DNA from: Olsenella sp. An293 | Lineage (GTDB): Bacteria; Actinomycetota; Coriobacteriia; Coriobacteriales; Atopobiaceae | DNA length: 64,000 nucleotides | Assembly (NCBI RefSeq): GCF_002159495.1 | Contig: NZ_NFIT01000007.1 | Location: forward strand, 53,959 to 117,958 | Direction of reading: 5' to 3' | In this document: positions 24,517 to 32,655 of the stretch, in pieces | How the letters are laid out: every line of letters begins with the position of its first letter | How positions within the stretch are numbered: the first letter of the stretch is position 1 | The notes under the pieces: model-generated | The model's database searches: none | The model's input: the letters and a program-made list of their open reading frames with translations, nothing else | What the model was told of the DNA's origin: nothing | Translations under genes and position numbers: made by a program

Positions 24517-25398
24517 CTATTCCGCCTGCGGCGTCACCAGCCACGCGCCCAGCGCCATGAGCGCCAGCGCGATTAGGAACATCGGCCCCGGCACCGTCTG
24601 GAACAACGCCAGTGACAGTGCCGCCCCGATGAACGGGTTCACGGCATAGTAGGCGCTCGTCCGGGCCGCACCCAGGCCTCGCTGGGCGAAGACGTAGAAG
24701 AAGATAGAGAGCCCATAGGCGACGAAGCCCAGCAGCAGGGCGGCGGCCGCGTCCGGAAGCGCCGGGAGCGCGTCGCCGGCGAGAAGGGCCACCGCAAGCG
24801 CGCCTGCGCCGGAGCCAAACCCCTTTACGACGACCACCTGGGCGGGGTCCTTCTCGGAGAGCCGACTCGTGCAGTTGTTTTCGACTCCCCAGCACAGGCA
24901 CGCCCCGAGCACCAGCAAAGAGCCCGAGGAGAAGCTCAGCGCGCCGGCACCCTCGAGGCTGAGCAGCGCGCACGACGCCGTGATCACGGCGATGCCCGCC
25001 CAGGTGCGGGGCGCCACGCGCTCACGGAAGGCCGCGAAGGCGATGACCGCCGTCGCCACGATCTCGAAGTTGTTGAGCAGGGCCACGTTTTCGGGGGCGG
25101 CGTGCGTGAGGCCCGCCATGAGCAGAATGGGCGCCGCAATGTCGAGCAGAACCATGACCACGACGTAGGGAGCATCCGCGCGCTCGAGCGGAATCTCCTC
25201 GGACGTCGCGCGCCGCGCAACTGCCCGCGCCCCCGTCAGCACCGCCATCCCAGCGCCAGCGCCCAAGTAGAGCAGGGCAGCCATCATGTTGGGCGCGACG
25301 TTTCCCAGAAGCACCTTGGAACACGGCGTTGAGAGCGCGTAGAGGCACGCTGCCAGAAAGGCGGCCGCCACGAAGCGTCCGGCTGATTTCCGCGCCAT
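24517..25398 (-). CDS. EamA-family (DMT superfamily) transporter
   Basis: A 293-residue protein with about ten membrane segments in two EamA repeats. ALLNNFEIVATAVIAFAAFRE ends the first half (over residues 110-131), and the second has AYYAVNPFIGAALSL. The family exports or imports small metabolites; the substrate is unknown. The ATG at 25398 has GGGGAGGCTC just upstream. Unlike the remnant at 16227, this copy is complete. Confidence 0.9.
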   Translation of the reverse strand: MARKSAGRFVAAAFLAACLYALSTPCSKVLLGNVAPNMMAALLYLGAGAGMAVLTGARAVARRATSEEIPLERADAPYVVVMVLLDIAAPILLMAGLTHAAPENVALLNNFEIVATAVIAFAAFRERVAPRTWAGIAVITASCALLSLEGAGALSFSSGSLLVLGACLCWGVENNCTSRLSEKDPAQVVVVKGFGSGAGALAVALLAGDALPALPDAAAALLLGFVAYGLSIFFYVFAQRGLGAARTSAYYAVNPFIGAALSLALFQTVPGPMFLIALALMALGAWLVTPQAE

Positions 25399-25487
25399 GA
25401 GCCTCCCCTCCCGCACGTCCGCCGTGCCTGCAAGGATACACAAGTCTTCGACCGGGCCCGCGCAAGGCCTTCAGCGCTGGTTCATCT

Positions 25488-25720
25488 GCAAAATCTGCCT
25501 TCAGTCCATTTTCCCCGGCCTCCCGAAACAAAACCCGCCTTCGATCCATGCATTTTTCAGCCCGCGACGCGCCCATGACTAAGAAAACTTTAATTAATAC
25601 AACCTTGGATGAATCTATCAGAGAATAGTAAGGCCGCGACAGCTCATTTCGCATGGATCGGAGGCGAGTTTTGATTCCAGCCACCGGGTAATATGGACTG
25701 AAGGCGGTTTTTGCAGACGG
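25488..25720. repeat. MITE-like element, TTCAGTCCAT family, copy 2
   Basis: The gap 25399-25732 is filled by this element. Left arm 25488-25560 and right arm 25646-25720 are imperfect inverted copies with CTGCAAAA, CCTTCAGTCCAT, CAAAAC and TCGATCCATGC. The centre (25561-25645) is AT-rich with TTTAATTAATAC. The arms are related to the 18546-18760 element. Confidence 0.75.
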
Positions 25721-25732
25721 CGCAAGCGGAGA

Positions 25733-26590
25733 CTAGCCTTCCAAAGGCGCGTCATCGAGATGGGAGTGCGCGTCGCCTCGTCCGATCCACTCGATCACGA
25801 GGTCGAACCAGTGCGCGACGTGCGGATTCACACAGTCGCACCAGCGCGCGGACTGCTCGGTCGCAAGCGAGAGCCCGTGGCGCCCTTCGTGGAACACGTG
25901 GCACTCATGGTCCACGCCGTGCGAGGCAAGCGCCTCGGCGTAGAGGTAGGTGTTGCGGACGGGGACCGTCTCGTCCGTAGCGGTATGCCAGAGGAAGGTC
26001 CGCGGCGTGTCGGGCCCCACCAGGTCCTGGGCGCGGCGCAGCGGCGAGCCGACGTCGCAGATACGCGCGGCGTAAGCGGAATCGGGCGGCCAGCCAGCGT
26101 CAAGATCGATGACGGGGTAGCAGAGCACCTGCCAGTCCGGCCGCGCGACGCTGGGAGAGACCCCCACTCGGGCGAGAAACGCCTCGTCGCGCATGACGCC
26201 CGCATAGGATGCGCAGAGGTGCGCCCCCGCGGAGCAACCGAGCACGCCGAGCCGGCCTCCGTCCACGAGCCACTCGTCCGCACGGCACCGCACCAGGGCG
26301 AGCGCCCGCGCCAGGTCGAGCTGCGGGGCGGGAAGCAGCGGCCCGGTCTCCGCGTCGTCGAGCACGGTGTAGTCGAGCACGAAGGCCTGGAGCCCGCGGG
26401 CGACGAGCGCGAGCGCGATGGGCTCGGCCTCCAGATCCGAGCAGAAGGCATACCCGCCGCCGGGGCAGATCAGCACCCCGGGGCGCCGACGCGAGACCTG
26501 CGCCTCGACATTGTCCTGCACGTATGCCGTGAGCGTGGCAGCCCTGGGCCCATAGCCCGCGCTCGGTAGCTCAATCTTCTGGACGCGCAT
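25733..26590 (-). CDS. Alpha/beta hydrolase, esterase type
   Basis: A 285-residue hydrolase. The oxyanion region is CPGGGYAF near residue 45, the nucleophile elbow GCSAGAH holds Ser near 125, the acid lies in ATDETVPV and the His in EGRHGL. This order fits the BD-FAE/xylan-esterase-like family. It is cytoplasmic; no signal peptide is seen. GGAGGGCAAG lies before the ATG, and the start overlaps the upstream membrane-protein gene by 20 bases. Confidence 0.88.
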   Translation of the reverse strand: MRVQKIELPSAGYGPRAATLTAYVQDNVEAQVSRRRPGVLICPGGGYAFCSDLEAEPIALALVARGLQAFVLDYTVLDDAETGPLLPAPQLDLARALALVRCRADEWLVDGGRLGVLGCSAGAHLCASYAGVMRDEAFLARVGVSPSVARPDWQVLCYPVIDLDAGWPPDSAYAARICDVGSPLRRAQDLVGPDTPRTFLWHTATDETVPVRNTYLYAEALASHGVDHECHVFHEGRHGLSLATEQSARWCDCVNPHVAHWFDLVIEWIGRGDAHSHLDDAPLEG

Positions 26591-26966
26591 CTTGCCCTCC
26601 CTTGGAGCCCCTCTTCCTGGCCAGGTCAGCCACGAGCACGACGCCCGCGATGACGAGAAGAACGACGCCTCCCGCCGCCAGCGCCAGGGCGACCATTGCC
26701 AGCGAGCCCGAAAAGGCCACTGTCGCCGGGAGAAACAGCAGCAGCCAGCCTCCGCCCGCGGCAGTGTCCACCGTGTCGAGGTATCCGACAAAACTCGTAC
26801 GAGCTCCCCATACGGCGAGTAGGCCCAGCAGCAGGCAGACTGCTGCGGCTATGCCCAGGTAGCGCGCGACGCAGCGAAGGTCCGTCCTGCCGCCGTCCGA
26901 TCCGCCACGGTCCGGCGAGACGGGCTCGCCGCCGTCCGACCTCTGGATGAACGGACCGTCGTCCAC
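26571..26966 (-). CDS. Membrane protein of unknown function
   Basis: A protein of about 131 residues with an acidic, Gly/Asp-rich N-terminus and three membrane segments (about 35-55, 75-95 and 100-122), ending in a charged tail. I do not recognise it. The GTG at 26966 is chosen because GAGAGGGGG lies 4-5 bases upstream. The longer frame to 27062 includes a hairpin and lacks such a site. It overlaps the hydrolase gene and is probably co-transcribed. Confidence 0.65.
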   Translation of the reverse strand: MDDGPFIQRSDGGEPVSPDRGGSDGGRTDLRCVARYLGIAAAVCLLLGLLAVWGARTSFVGYLDTVDTAAGGGWLLLFLPATVAFSGSLAMVALALAAGGVVLLVIAGVVLVADLARKRGSKGGQDARPED

Positions 26967-27038
26967 AAGGCCCCCTCTCGGATGCTTTGCCCCCCATTGT
27001 ACCGAGCGGCGCGCGGCGAGCTGTCCGTGACCACCGAG

Positions 27039-27066
27039 GTTCTTGTCCTCCCTAGGGGACAAGAAC
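27039..27066 (-). terminator. Hairpin after the DUF389 gene
   Basis: GTTCTTGTCC pairs with GGACAAGAAC around TCCCTAGG. It lies 27 bases past the end of the DUF389 gene and upstream of the membrane-protein gene. Longer flanks (CCGTGACC on both sides, direct) surround it. No T-run is seen. Confidence 0.5.
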
Positions 27067-27092
27067 GGCGTGCCGTCCGTGACCGCCGCCCG

Positions 27093-28094
27093 CTACGAGC
27101 CGGTGACGACGCGCTGCTCCTCCAGGACAGAGACCGAGACGCTCTGCACGCCCACGTCCTTCTCGTCCAGCGCGTCGCTGAGACCACGCGCGTCGGGAAC
27201 GTCGCCATGGCCGACGATCCGCACGTAGACGTCCTCGCCGTCGACCTCGAGCCCCTCCACGCGGTAGTCGGAGCCGTCAAGCCACGCCGCCGTGACGTCC
27301 TGGACCTGCCGCTCGCGCTGCGTCACGCTGAGCACGTCCATGCTCGTGGAGAAGAGCAGGCCCACCACCACGGTCATCGCCAGCGCCACCAGCGCGTACC
27401 AGATCTGGCGCGCCTGGGCGCCCACCTCGGAGAGGCGCCGCGCCCCGAGGCCCATGAGCAGGTAGACGAGGCCGCCCATGACCTGGATGGCCAGGAAGTT
27501 GGTGAAGAAGAGCGTGAAGGCGCCCACCGCCGCACTCGGCACGCCCTCGTAGATGCCCGCGCCCACCACGCACAGCGGCGGCACGATCGAGGCCGAGATC
27601 GCCACGCCGGGCACCGCGTCGGGGATGTCGGCGCGCATCGAGGCGAGCGCCGCCATGAAGCCCGCGGCCAGCGCGATGATCAGGTCGACCAGGCGCGGCG
27701 AGACGCGGCAGAGCACCTGCGAGTTGGTCTCCATGTCCGCGGCCACGGGGATGAGCGCGGTCACGCAGGCCGACGCCACGACCACAAGCGCCATGCCAAA
27801 CACCACGAGCGCGAGCGTGCGCAGGGCCTGACGCGGCCGGCCCATTGCGGTGGCGAGCGCCGTCCCCAGCATGGGCGACATGAGCGGCGCAATGAGCATG
27901 GCGCCGATGATCGTCGTGGCGGAGTCACTGGCGATGCCGGCGGTCGCCACGACCGTGGCCGCGAGCAGCCGCATGAAGAAGCTCGAGTACTGGCGCAGCG
28001 GCTCGTCCACGAGCATGAGCGTCGAGCGCTCGGCGCCGAGAAGAACCTTGCGATCGAGCTCGCCGCCCAGCAGCAGCCTTGAGATGGCGTTCAT
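27093..28094 (-). CDS. DUF389 membrane protein
   Basis: A 333-residue protein of the TIGR00341/DUF389 family. It has about six membrane segments with SATTIIGAMLIAPLMSPMLG and DAVPGVAISASIVPPLCV, both conserved in the family. The C-terminal 85 residues are soluble. The function of the family is not established. The ATG at 28094 is preceded by AAAAGGGGCGCG. Confidence 0.9.
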   Translation of the reverse strand: MNAISRLLLGGELDRKVLLGAERSTLMLVDEPLRQYSSFFMRLLAATVVATAGIASDSATTIIGAMLIAPLMSPMLGTALATAMGRPRQALRTLALVVFGMALVVVASACVTALIPVAADMETNSQVLCRVSPRLVDLIIALAAGFMAALASMRADIPDAVPGVAISASIVPPLCVVGAGIYEGVPSAAVGAFTLFFTNFLAIQVMGGLVYLLMGLGARRLSEVGAQARQIWYALVALAMTVVVGLLFSTSMDVLSVTQRERQVQDVTAAWLDGSDYRVEGLEVDGEDVYVRIVGHGDVPDARGLSDALDEKDVGVQSVSVSVLEEQRVVTGS

Positions 28095-28198
28095 CGCGCC
28101 CCTTTTCGAGAGAGTCAACGCCGTCAATGATACGGCCTCGCGGCGCGGCGGCGGGCGGGCGTATCATGAGAGCAGCATCTCGTTGAATTGGAGTCCCC

Positions 28199-29362
28199 GT
28201 GAGCACGTCTGTCCCTCGCCGGTCCGCCCTCGGGCTCGGCCTTCTCGCACCCCTGGCTCTGGTCGGCTGCTCGACCAGTGGCGGCGCCGCATCGGGCGAG
28301 AAGGACGCCGGTTCGCAGGGCCTCTCGGCGCTCGGCGAGGCCACGCCCGTGCCGCTCGCGCACGCCACGCAGTTCACGCTGGACGCCTACGAGGGCGGGT
28401 GCCGGCTCGCATGCCTCGCCAGCGGGGACCGCTTCCTCATCGTGCCCGAGGGCGCCGACGCGCCGGAGGGCCTTCCGGCCGACGTCGCCGTGGTGCGCCA
28501 GCCGCTCGAGAGCGTCTACCTGGTCTCGACCGGCATGATCTGCCTCGTCGACGCCATCGGGGCGCTCGACGCGGTGGGCGTCTCGTCCGTTCGCGCCGAG
28601 GACTCCCCCGTCAAAGGGTTCGCGGAGCGCCTGGAGAGCGGCGAGATTGCCTACGGCGGCATCTACCGCGCCCCGGACTACGAGCTCATCGCCGCCGCGG
28701 GCTGCCCGCTCGCGATCGAGAACACCAACATCGACCACGTTCCCGAGGTGCGTGCCAAGCTTGAGGAGCTCGGCGTGACCGTGCTCATGGAGCAGTCGAG
28801 CCGCGAGGAGGACATGCTGGGCCGCCTGGAGTGGGTCCGCCTCATGGGCACGCTCTTTGGCCGCGAGGACGAGGCGACCGCGGTCTTCGACGAGATCGCA
28901 GCCGGCGTGGAGGCGGCCTCGCAGGGCGGCTCCACGGGCCGAACCGTCGCCTTCTTCTACATCAACGAGGACGGCGCCGCGGTGACGCGCCGCGCGGGCG
29001 ACTACTTCTGCCAGATGATCGAGGCCGCGGGCGGCGCCTACGTGAGCTTTGACGCCACGGGCGCCGCGGACTCCTCCCCCACCACCATCACCGTCGAGAT
29101 GGAGCGCTTCTACGAGGCCGCACACGACGCGGACGTCATCATCTACAACGGGACCATCGACGACGGGGTCACCAGCCTCGCCGAGCTGGTCAGGAGAAAC
29201 GCGCTGCTCGCCGACTTCCGCGCCGTGCGCGAGGGAAGCGTCTGGACCTGCGACTCCAATCTCTACCAGCAGATCACCAGCATGGCGGAGATCATCTTCG
29301 ACCTGCGCGCCGCCATCTCCGGCTCCGGGGAGCCGACGAGCTACGTCTGGAAGCTGGCCTGA
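28199..29362 (+). CDS. ABC transporter substrate-binding lipoprotein
   Basis: A 387-residue exported lipoprotein. The signal has RRSALGLGLLAPLALVGC, ending in a lipobox Cys24. The rest is a class III (TroA/BtuF-like) binding fold, as in iron-siderophore or cobalamin systems, and it is followed by FecCD-type permease and ATPase genes. The GTG at 28199 starts the gene. Ligand identity cannot be read from sequence. Confidence 0.88.
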   Translation: MSTSVPRRSALGLGLLAPLALVGCSTSGGAASGEKDAGSQGLSALGEATPVPLAHATQFTLDAYEGGCRLACLASGDRFLIVPEGADAPEGLPADVAVVRQPLESVYLVSTGMICLVDAIGALDAVGVSSVRAEDSPVKGFAERLESGEIAYGGIYRAPDYELIAAAGCPLAIENTNIDHVPEVRAKLEELGVTVLMEQSSREEDMLGRLEWVRLMGTLFGREDEATAVFDEIAAGVEAASQGGSTGRTVAFFYINEDGAAVTRRAGDYFCQMIEAAGGAYVSFDATGAADSSPTTITVEMERFYEAAHDADVIIYNGTIDDGVTSLAELVRRNALLADFRAVREGSVWTCDSNLYQQITSMAEIIFDLRAAISGSGEPTSYVWKLA

Positions 29363-29363
29363 C

Positions 29364-30419
29364 GTGGGCTGCGGCGCGACAGTGCTCGAGAGGGGGCGCG
29401 GAGGCGAGAAGGGCGGAGCGTCGCGGGCGCTCGCCTTCGACCTCGTCGTTCTTCTCGGCCTGGCGGCGCTCTTCGTCGCGAGCCTCTGCCTGGGAAGCGT
29501 TGGCACCACGCCCGCAGACGTGCTGCGCATCCTCGCGGCGGGCCCCGGCGACGGCTCCACCGCGGCGCAGGTCATCTGGCAGATTCGCCTGCCGCGCGCC
29601 GTCGAGGCGGTGCTTCTGGGCGGTGCGCTCTCGCTCTCGGGCTTCCTGCTGCAGACCTTCTTTGCCAACCCCATCGCCGACCCCTTCGTGCTGGGCGTCT
29701 CCTCGGGCGCCAAGCTCGTGGTGGCCGTGGTCATGATCGTGGTGCTGGGGGCCGGGCAGGTCATGAGCCCGGGCGCCTCCGTCGTCGCGGCGTTTGCGGG
29801 GTCGCTTCTCACCATGGGCTTTGTGCTGCTCATCTCGCGACGCGTGCGCACGCAGAGCATGCTCATCGTCGCGGGCGTGATGGTGGGCTACATCTGCTCC
29901 GCCGCGACCAACTTCCTCGTGGCCTTTGCCGACGACCAGTCCATCGTGAACCTGGACAACTGGTCGCGCGGCAGCTTCTCGGGAGCCACCTGGCCTGACG
30001 TGGCCATCGTCGCCGTGGCGGTTCTCGCCATGGGCGCCGCCGTCTTTGCGCTCTCCAAGCCGCTCGGCGCCTACCAGCTCGGCGAGGCCTACGCGCAGAG
30101 CGTTGGCGTCGACGTCCGGGGGCTGCGCATGCTCATCGTCGCAGTGTCGAGCCTGCTCTCGGCCTGCGTCGCCGCCTTCTCAGGCCCGGTCTCGTTCGTG
30201 GGCATCGCCGCGCCGCACCTGGCGCGCCGCGGGGTGGGGTCGTCGCGCCCGCTCTACGTGACGCCGGCATGCTTTCTCACCGGCGCGGCCTTCTGCTGCG
30301 GGTGCGACCTCATCGCGCGCACGCTCTTCTCGCCGGTCGAGCTCTCCGTGAGCGCCGTGACCGCCGTCTTTGGCGCGCCGGTCGTGATCGCCCTCATGCT
30401 CCGCAGGAGGTCCCGATGA
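29364..30419 (+). CDS. FecCD-family ABC permease
   Basis: A 351-residue permease with about ten membrane segments. GALSLSGFLLQTFFANPIADPFVLGVSSGA is split over residues 80-109, and SFVGIAAPHLARR is the conserved loop that contacts the ATPase. The GTG at 29364 lies one base after the binding-protein stop, so translation is coupled. The end overlaps the ATPase start as ATGA. Imported metal chelate is unknown. Confidence 0.9.
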   Translation: MGCGATVLERGRGGEKGGASRALAFDLVVLLGLAALFVASLCLGSVGTTPADVLRILAAGPGDGSTAAQVIWQIRLPRAVEAVLLGGALSLSGFLLQTFFANPIADPFVLGVSSGAKLVVAVVMIVVLGAGQVMSPGASVVAAFAGSLLTMGFVLLISRRVRTQSMLIVAGVMVGYICSAATNFLVAFADDQSIVNLDNWSRGSFSGATWPDVAIVAVAVLAMGAAVFALSKPLGAYQLGEAYAQSVGVDVRGLRMLIVAVSSLLSACVAAFSGPVSFVGIAAPHLARRGVGSSRPLYVTPACFLTGAAFCCGCDLIARTLFSPVELSVSAVTAVFGAPVVIALMLRRRSR

Positions 30420-31633
30420 CTGCTCATTGGGGACGTGTTTTTTCGTGCAGACAGAACGGGACAGGTTTGCCGCCGGGCGACGGCGGAAGGGGCCAAAACC
30501 TGTCCCGTTCTGTCTGCACGAAAAAACACGTCCCCAATGAGCAGAACGCGCTGGAGCTGCGGGATCTGGCGGTGGGGCACGGGCAGCGGGCGCTCGTGCG
30601 CGACGTCTGCCTGGCCGTGCGGCCGGGGCGGGTCGTGGCGCTCATCGGCCCCAACGGCTCCGGCAAGACCACGATTCTGCGCACCGTGGCGGGCCAGCTG
30701 CGCGCGCTCGGCGGCGTCGTGGAGCTCTTCGGCCGAGCGCTCGACGAGGTGCCGGCGACCGAGCGTGCGCAGGAGATGGCGGTCATGCTCACCGGCAGGC
30801 CGAGCACGGAGCTGCTCACCTGCCGCGACGTCGTGGAGGCGGGCCGCTATCCCTTCACCGGCAGGCTCGGCGTGCTGGGCGAGAAGGACCACGAGGCCGT
30901 GCGCGCCGCGCTGGAGGCCACGGGCACGGCAGAGCTCACCGAGCGCGACTTTGCCCACATCAGCGACGGCCAGCGGCAGCGCGTCCTTCTCGCCCGGGCG
31001 CTCAGCCAGGAGCCGCGCGTGCTGCTGCTCGACGAGCCCACGTCGTACCTGGACGTTCGCTCGCAGCTCGAGGTGCTCCAGCTGCTGCGGCACGAGGCGC
31101 GCGAGCGCGGCATCGCCGTCGTGGCGTCGCTGCATGAGGTCGACCTCGCGCAGAAGGCCGCCGACCACGTGATCTGCATCCGCGACGGGCGTGTGATGTG
31201 CCAGGGGGCACCCGACGAGGTCCTCACGGCCGAGCGCGTCGCCGAGCTCTACGACCTTGGGCCCGGAGCGTACGACCCCGCCTTCGGCAGCGTCGAGCTG
31301 GCGCGGCCGGAGGGCGATCCGGAGGTCTTCGTGATCGCCGGCGGCGGGACGGGCGCAGCGTGCTTCCGGCAGCTCGCGCGCGACGGCGTGCCGTTTGCGA
31401 CGGGGGTGCTGCACGAGCACGACGCCGACGGGCTGCTCGCGCGCAGCCTGGCCGTACGCGCCATCTACGAGCGCGACTTCGAGCCCGTGAGCGAGCGCGC
31501 CGTGGCGCAGGCGCGCGAGGTCCTTCTTGGCTGCAGGCGGGTCATCTGCTGCGTGGGCGGCTTCGGCACGATGAACGCGCGCAACGCCGAGCTCCTCGAC
31601 GCCGCCCGCGCCGCCGGCCTTCTGTCTGGCTGA
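30416..31633 (+). CDS. ABC ATPase with in-frame hairpin insertion and extra C-domain
   Basis: A 405-residue protein. Residues 3-42 are encoded by a 119-base palindrome, and the family start LELRDLAVGHG comes only after it. The ATPase then has GPNGSGKTT, SDGQRQRVLLARAL (signature), LLLDEPTSYLD and a late His. After residue 285 a further 120-residue domain begins with VFVIAGGGTGAACFRQLARD and ends GGFGTMNARNAELL. It looks like an alpha/beta domain fused to some iron-type ATPases. AGGAGG lies 5 bases before the ATG, and the start overlaps the permease stop. Confidence 0.88.
   Translation: MTAHWGRVFSCRQNGTGLPPGDGGRGQNLSRSVCTKKHVPNEQNALELRDLAVGHGQRALVRDVCLAVRPGRVVALIGPNGSGKTTILRTVAGQLRALGGVVELFGRALDEVPATERAQEMAVMLTGRPSTELLTCRDVVEAGRYPFTGRLGVLGEKDHEAVRAALEATGTAELTERDFAHISDGQRQRVLLARALSQEPRVLLLDEPTSYLDVRSQLEVLQLLRHEARERGIAVVASLHEVDLAQKAADHVICIRDGRVMCQGAPDEVLTAERVAELYDLGPGAYDPAFGSVELARPEGDPEVFVIAGGGTGAACFRQLARDGVPFATGVLHEHDADGLLARSLAVRAIYERDFEPVSERAVAQAREVLLGCRRVICCVGGFGTMNARNAELLDAARAAGLLSG
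30423..30541. repeat. 119-bp element with perfect 46-bp arms inside a gene
   Basis: Left arm 30423-30468 and right arm 30496-30541 are perfect inverted copies. Both carry GGGGACGTGTTTTTTCGTGC and GGGACAGGTTT in the same order. The centre holds a small GC-rich hairpin. The element begins 7 bases after the A of the start codon, keeps the frame open and adds about 40 residues. A diverged relative lies at 11500-11579. Confidence 0.93.
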
Positions 31634-31728
31634 CAGTCACGTCGGGTTGACAATAACGTCAGGTTATATTGTCAAGCGAGGCGCTTGACAATATAACCTG
31701 ACGTTATTGTCAACCCGACGTGACTGTC
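31632..31728. repeat. 97-bp perfect hairpin, copy 1 (3' of CHAD gene)
   Basis: Two perfect 47-base arms (31632-31678 and 31682-31728) with a 3-base loop. It overlaps the ABC ATPase stop codon on one side and touches the CHAD stop codon TAA (31734-31736) on the other. The outer part reads GACAGTCACGTCGGGTTGAC and, with the next bases, TAATTGGGGACAGTCACG on the minus strand. Confidence 0.95.
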
Positions 31729-31733
31729 CCCAA

Positions 31734-32531
31734 TTAGCAGACGCGGCAGAACTCGTCGACGAGCGCCTGGTTCTGGGAGAGAAGAACCTCGAGCGCCCGA
31801 CGCGCCTCGGAAGACAGCCCCGCGGTCGGGAACTCGCGCGCCATCGTGATGTTGACGCGGGCATCGCAGATGTCGCCGAGCTCGTCCTGGACGTCCTTCA
31901 TGCGCGCGCCCTCCGCCGCAGCGCCCGAACCCAGCAGGACGGCAAAGCTCTCGCCCACGTAGCGGACGCGCTTGGCCCGCTTGCGCAGGGTGTGCACCGC
32001 GTCGGCGTCCGCGCGGTCGACGGTCGCGTAGCCCTCGTCCACTACGCGCACGAGCTCGTTAAAGCTCGCGCGCACGTCGTCGAGCGTCACGCCGCGCCCG
32101 CGCACGCGGTCCTTCCACGGCAGCTTGCCCAGGCCCTTGCGCACGCGGCGCAGCGCCTGGCGCGTGTGCCTCCCGCGCATGACGTCGACCACGTGGTTGC
32201 GCTCGAGCTCGCGCAGCTCGGAGATCTTATCGGCCAGCTCGCCGCAGGGCACGTCGAGCGCGCGGACCTGGCGCAGCAGCACGTCGTACTCGCGCAGGCG
32301 GGAGGTCTCCACCACCACGGAGCGCAGCTCGTCCTGAAGCAGGCGGTGGCGCCGGCGCTTCAGGAACGGCGAGACAAAGACCAGCAGGCTCCGCAGCGTG
32401 CGGATGGAGATCCGGAAGCGATGGATGGTCTCTACGTCGTCGGGGTCGGCGAGAAACGCCTTGAGGCGCCGCTCCACGGTGTCGTCCCACTCGCGCAGCA
32501 CGCGGGCAAGCTCCTTACGAACGTCCCCCAT
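31734..32531 (-). CDS. CHAD domain protein
   Basis: A 265-residue helical protein with the CHAD signature: HRFRISIRTLRSLL near residue 37 and VHTLRKRAKRVRY near 180, rich in conserved His/Arg/Lys. CHAD domains bind polyphosphate and localise to polyphosphate granules in several bacteria. No polyphosphate kinase or CYTH domain gene is adjacent. GGAGGTTGCG lies before the ATG. The gene is enclosed by two related long hairpins. Confidence 0.92.
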   Translation of the reverse strand: MGDVRKELARVLREWDDTVERRLKAFLADPDDVETIHRFRISIRTLRSLLVFVSPFLKRRRHRLLQDELRSVVVETSRLREYDVLLRQVRALDVPCGELADKISELRELERNHVVDVMRGRHTRQALRRVRKGLGKLPWKDRVRGRGVTLDDVRASFNELVRVVDEGYATVDRADADAVHTLRKRAKRVRYVGESFAVLLGSGAAAEGARMKDVQDELGDICDARVNITMAREFPTAGLSSEARRALEVLLSQNQALVDEFCRVC

Positions 32532-32545
32532 CGCAACCTCCGGAT

Positions 32546-32620
32546 CGGGTTGACAATCACGTCAGGTTATATTGTCAAGCGCCTCGCTTGACAATATAAC
32601 CTGACGTGATTGTCAACCCG
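32546..32620. repeat. 75-bp perfect hairpin, copy 2 (5' of CHAD gene)
   Basis: Two perfect 36-base arms (32546-32581 and 32585-32620) with loop CCT. It is the same family as 31632-31728, but has AATCACGTC where that has AATAACGTC, and the change is present in both arms. Partial repeats (GACGTGATCGTCAACCTG and so on) continue to about 32660, next to the lipase stop codon. Confidence 0.95.
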
Positions 32621-32655
32621 ACGTGATCGTCAACCTGTAACCTGACGGTCAACCG

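Noticed and set aside
28124..29866. 580-codon open frame antisense to the binding protein and permease
   Set aside because: Shadow frame typical of high GC; no motif or ribosome binding site.
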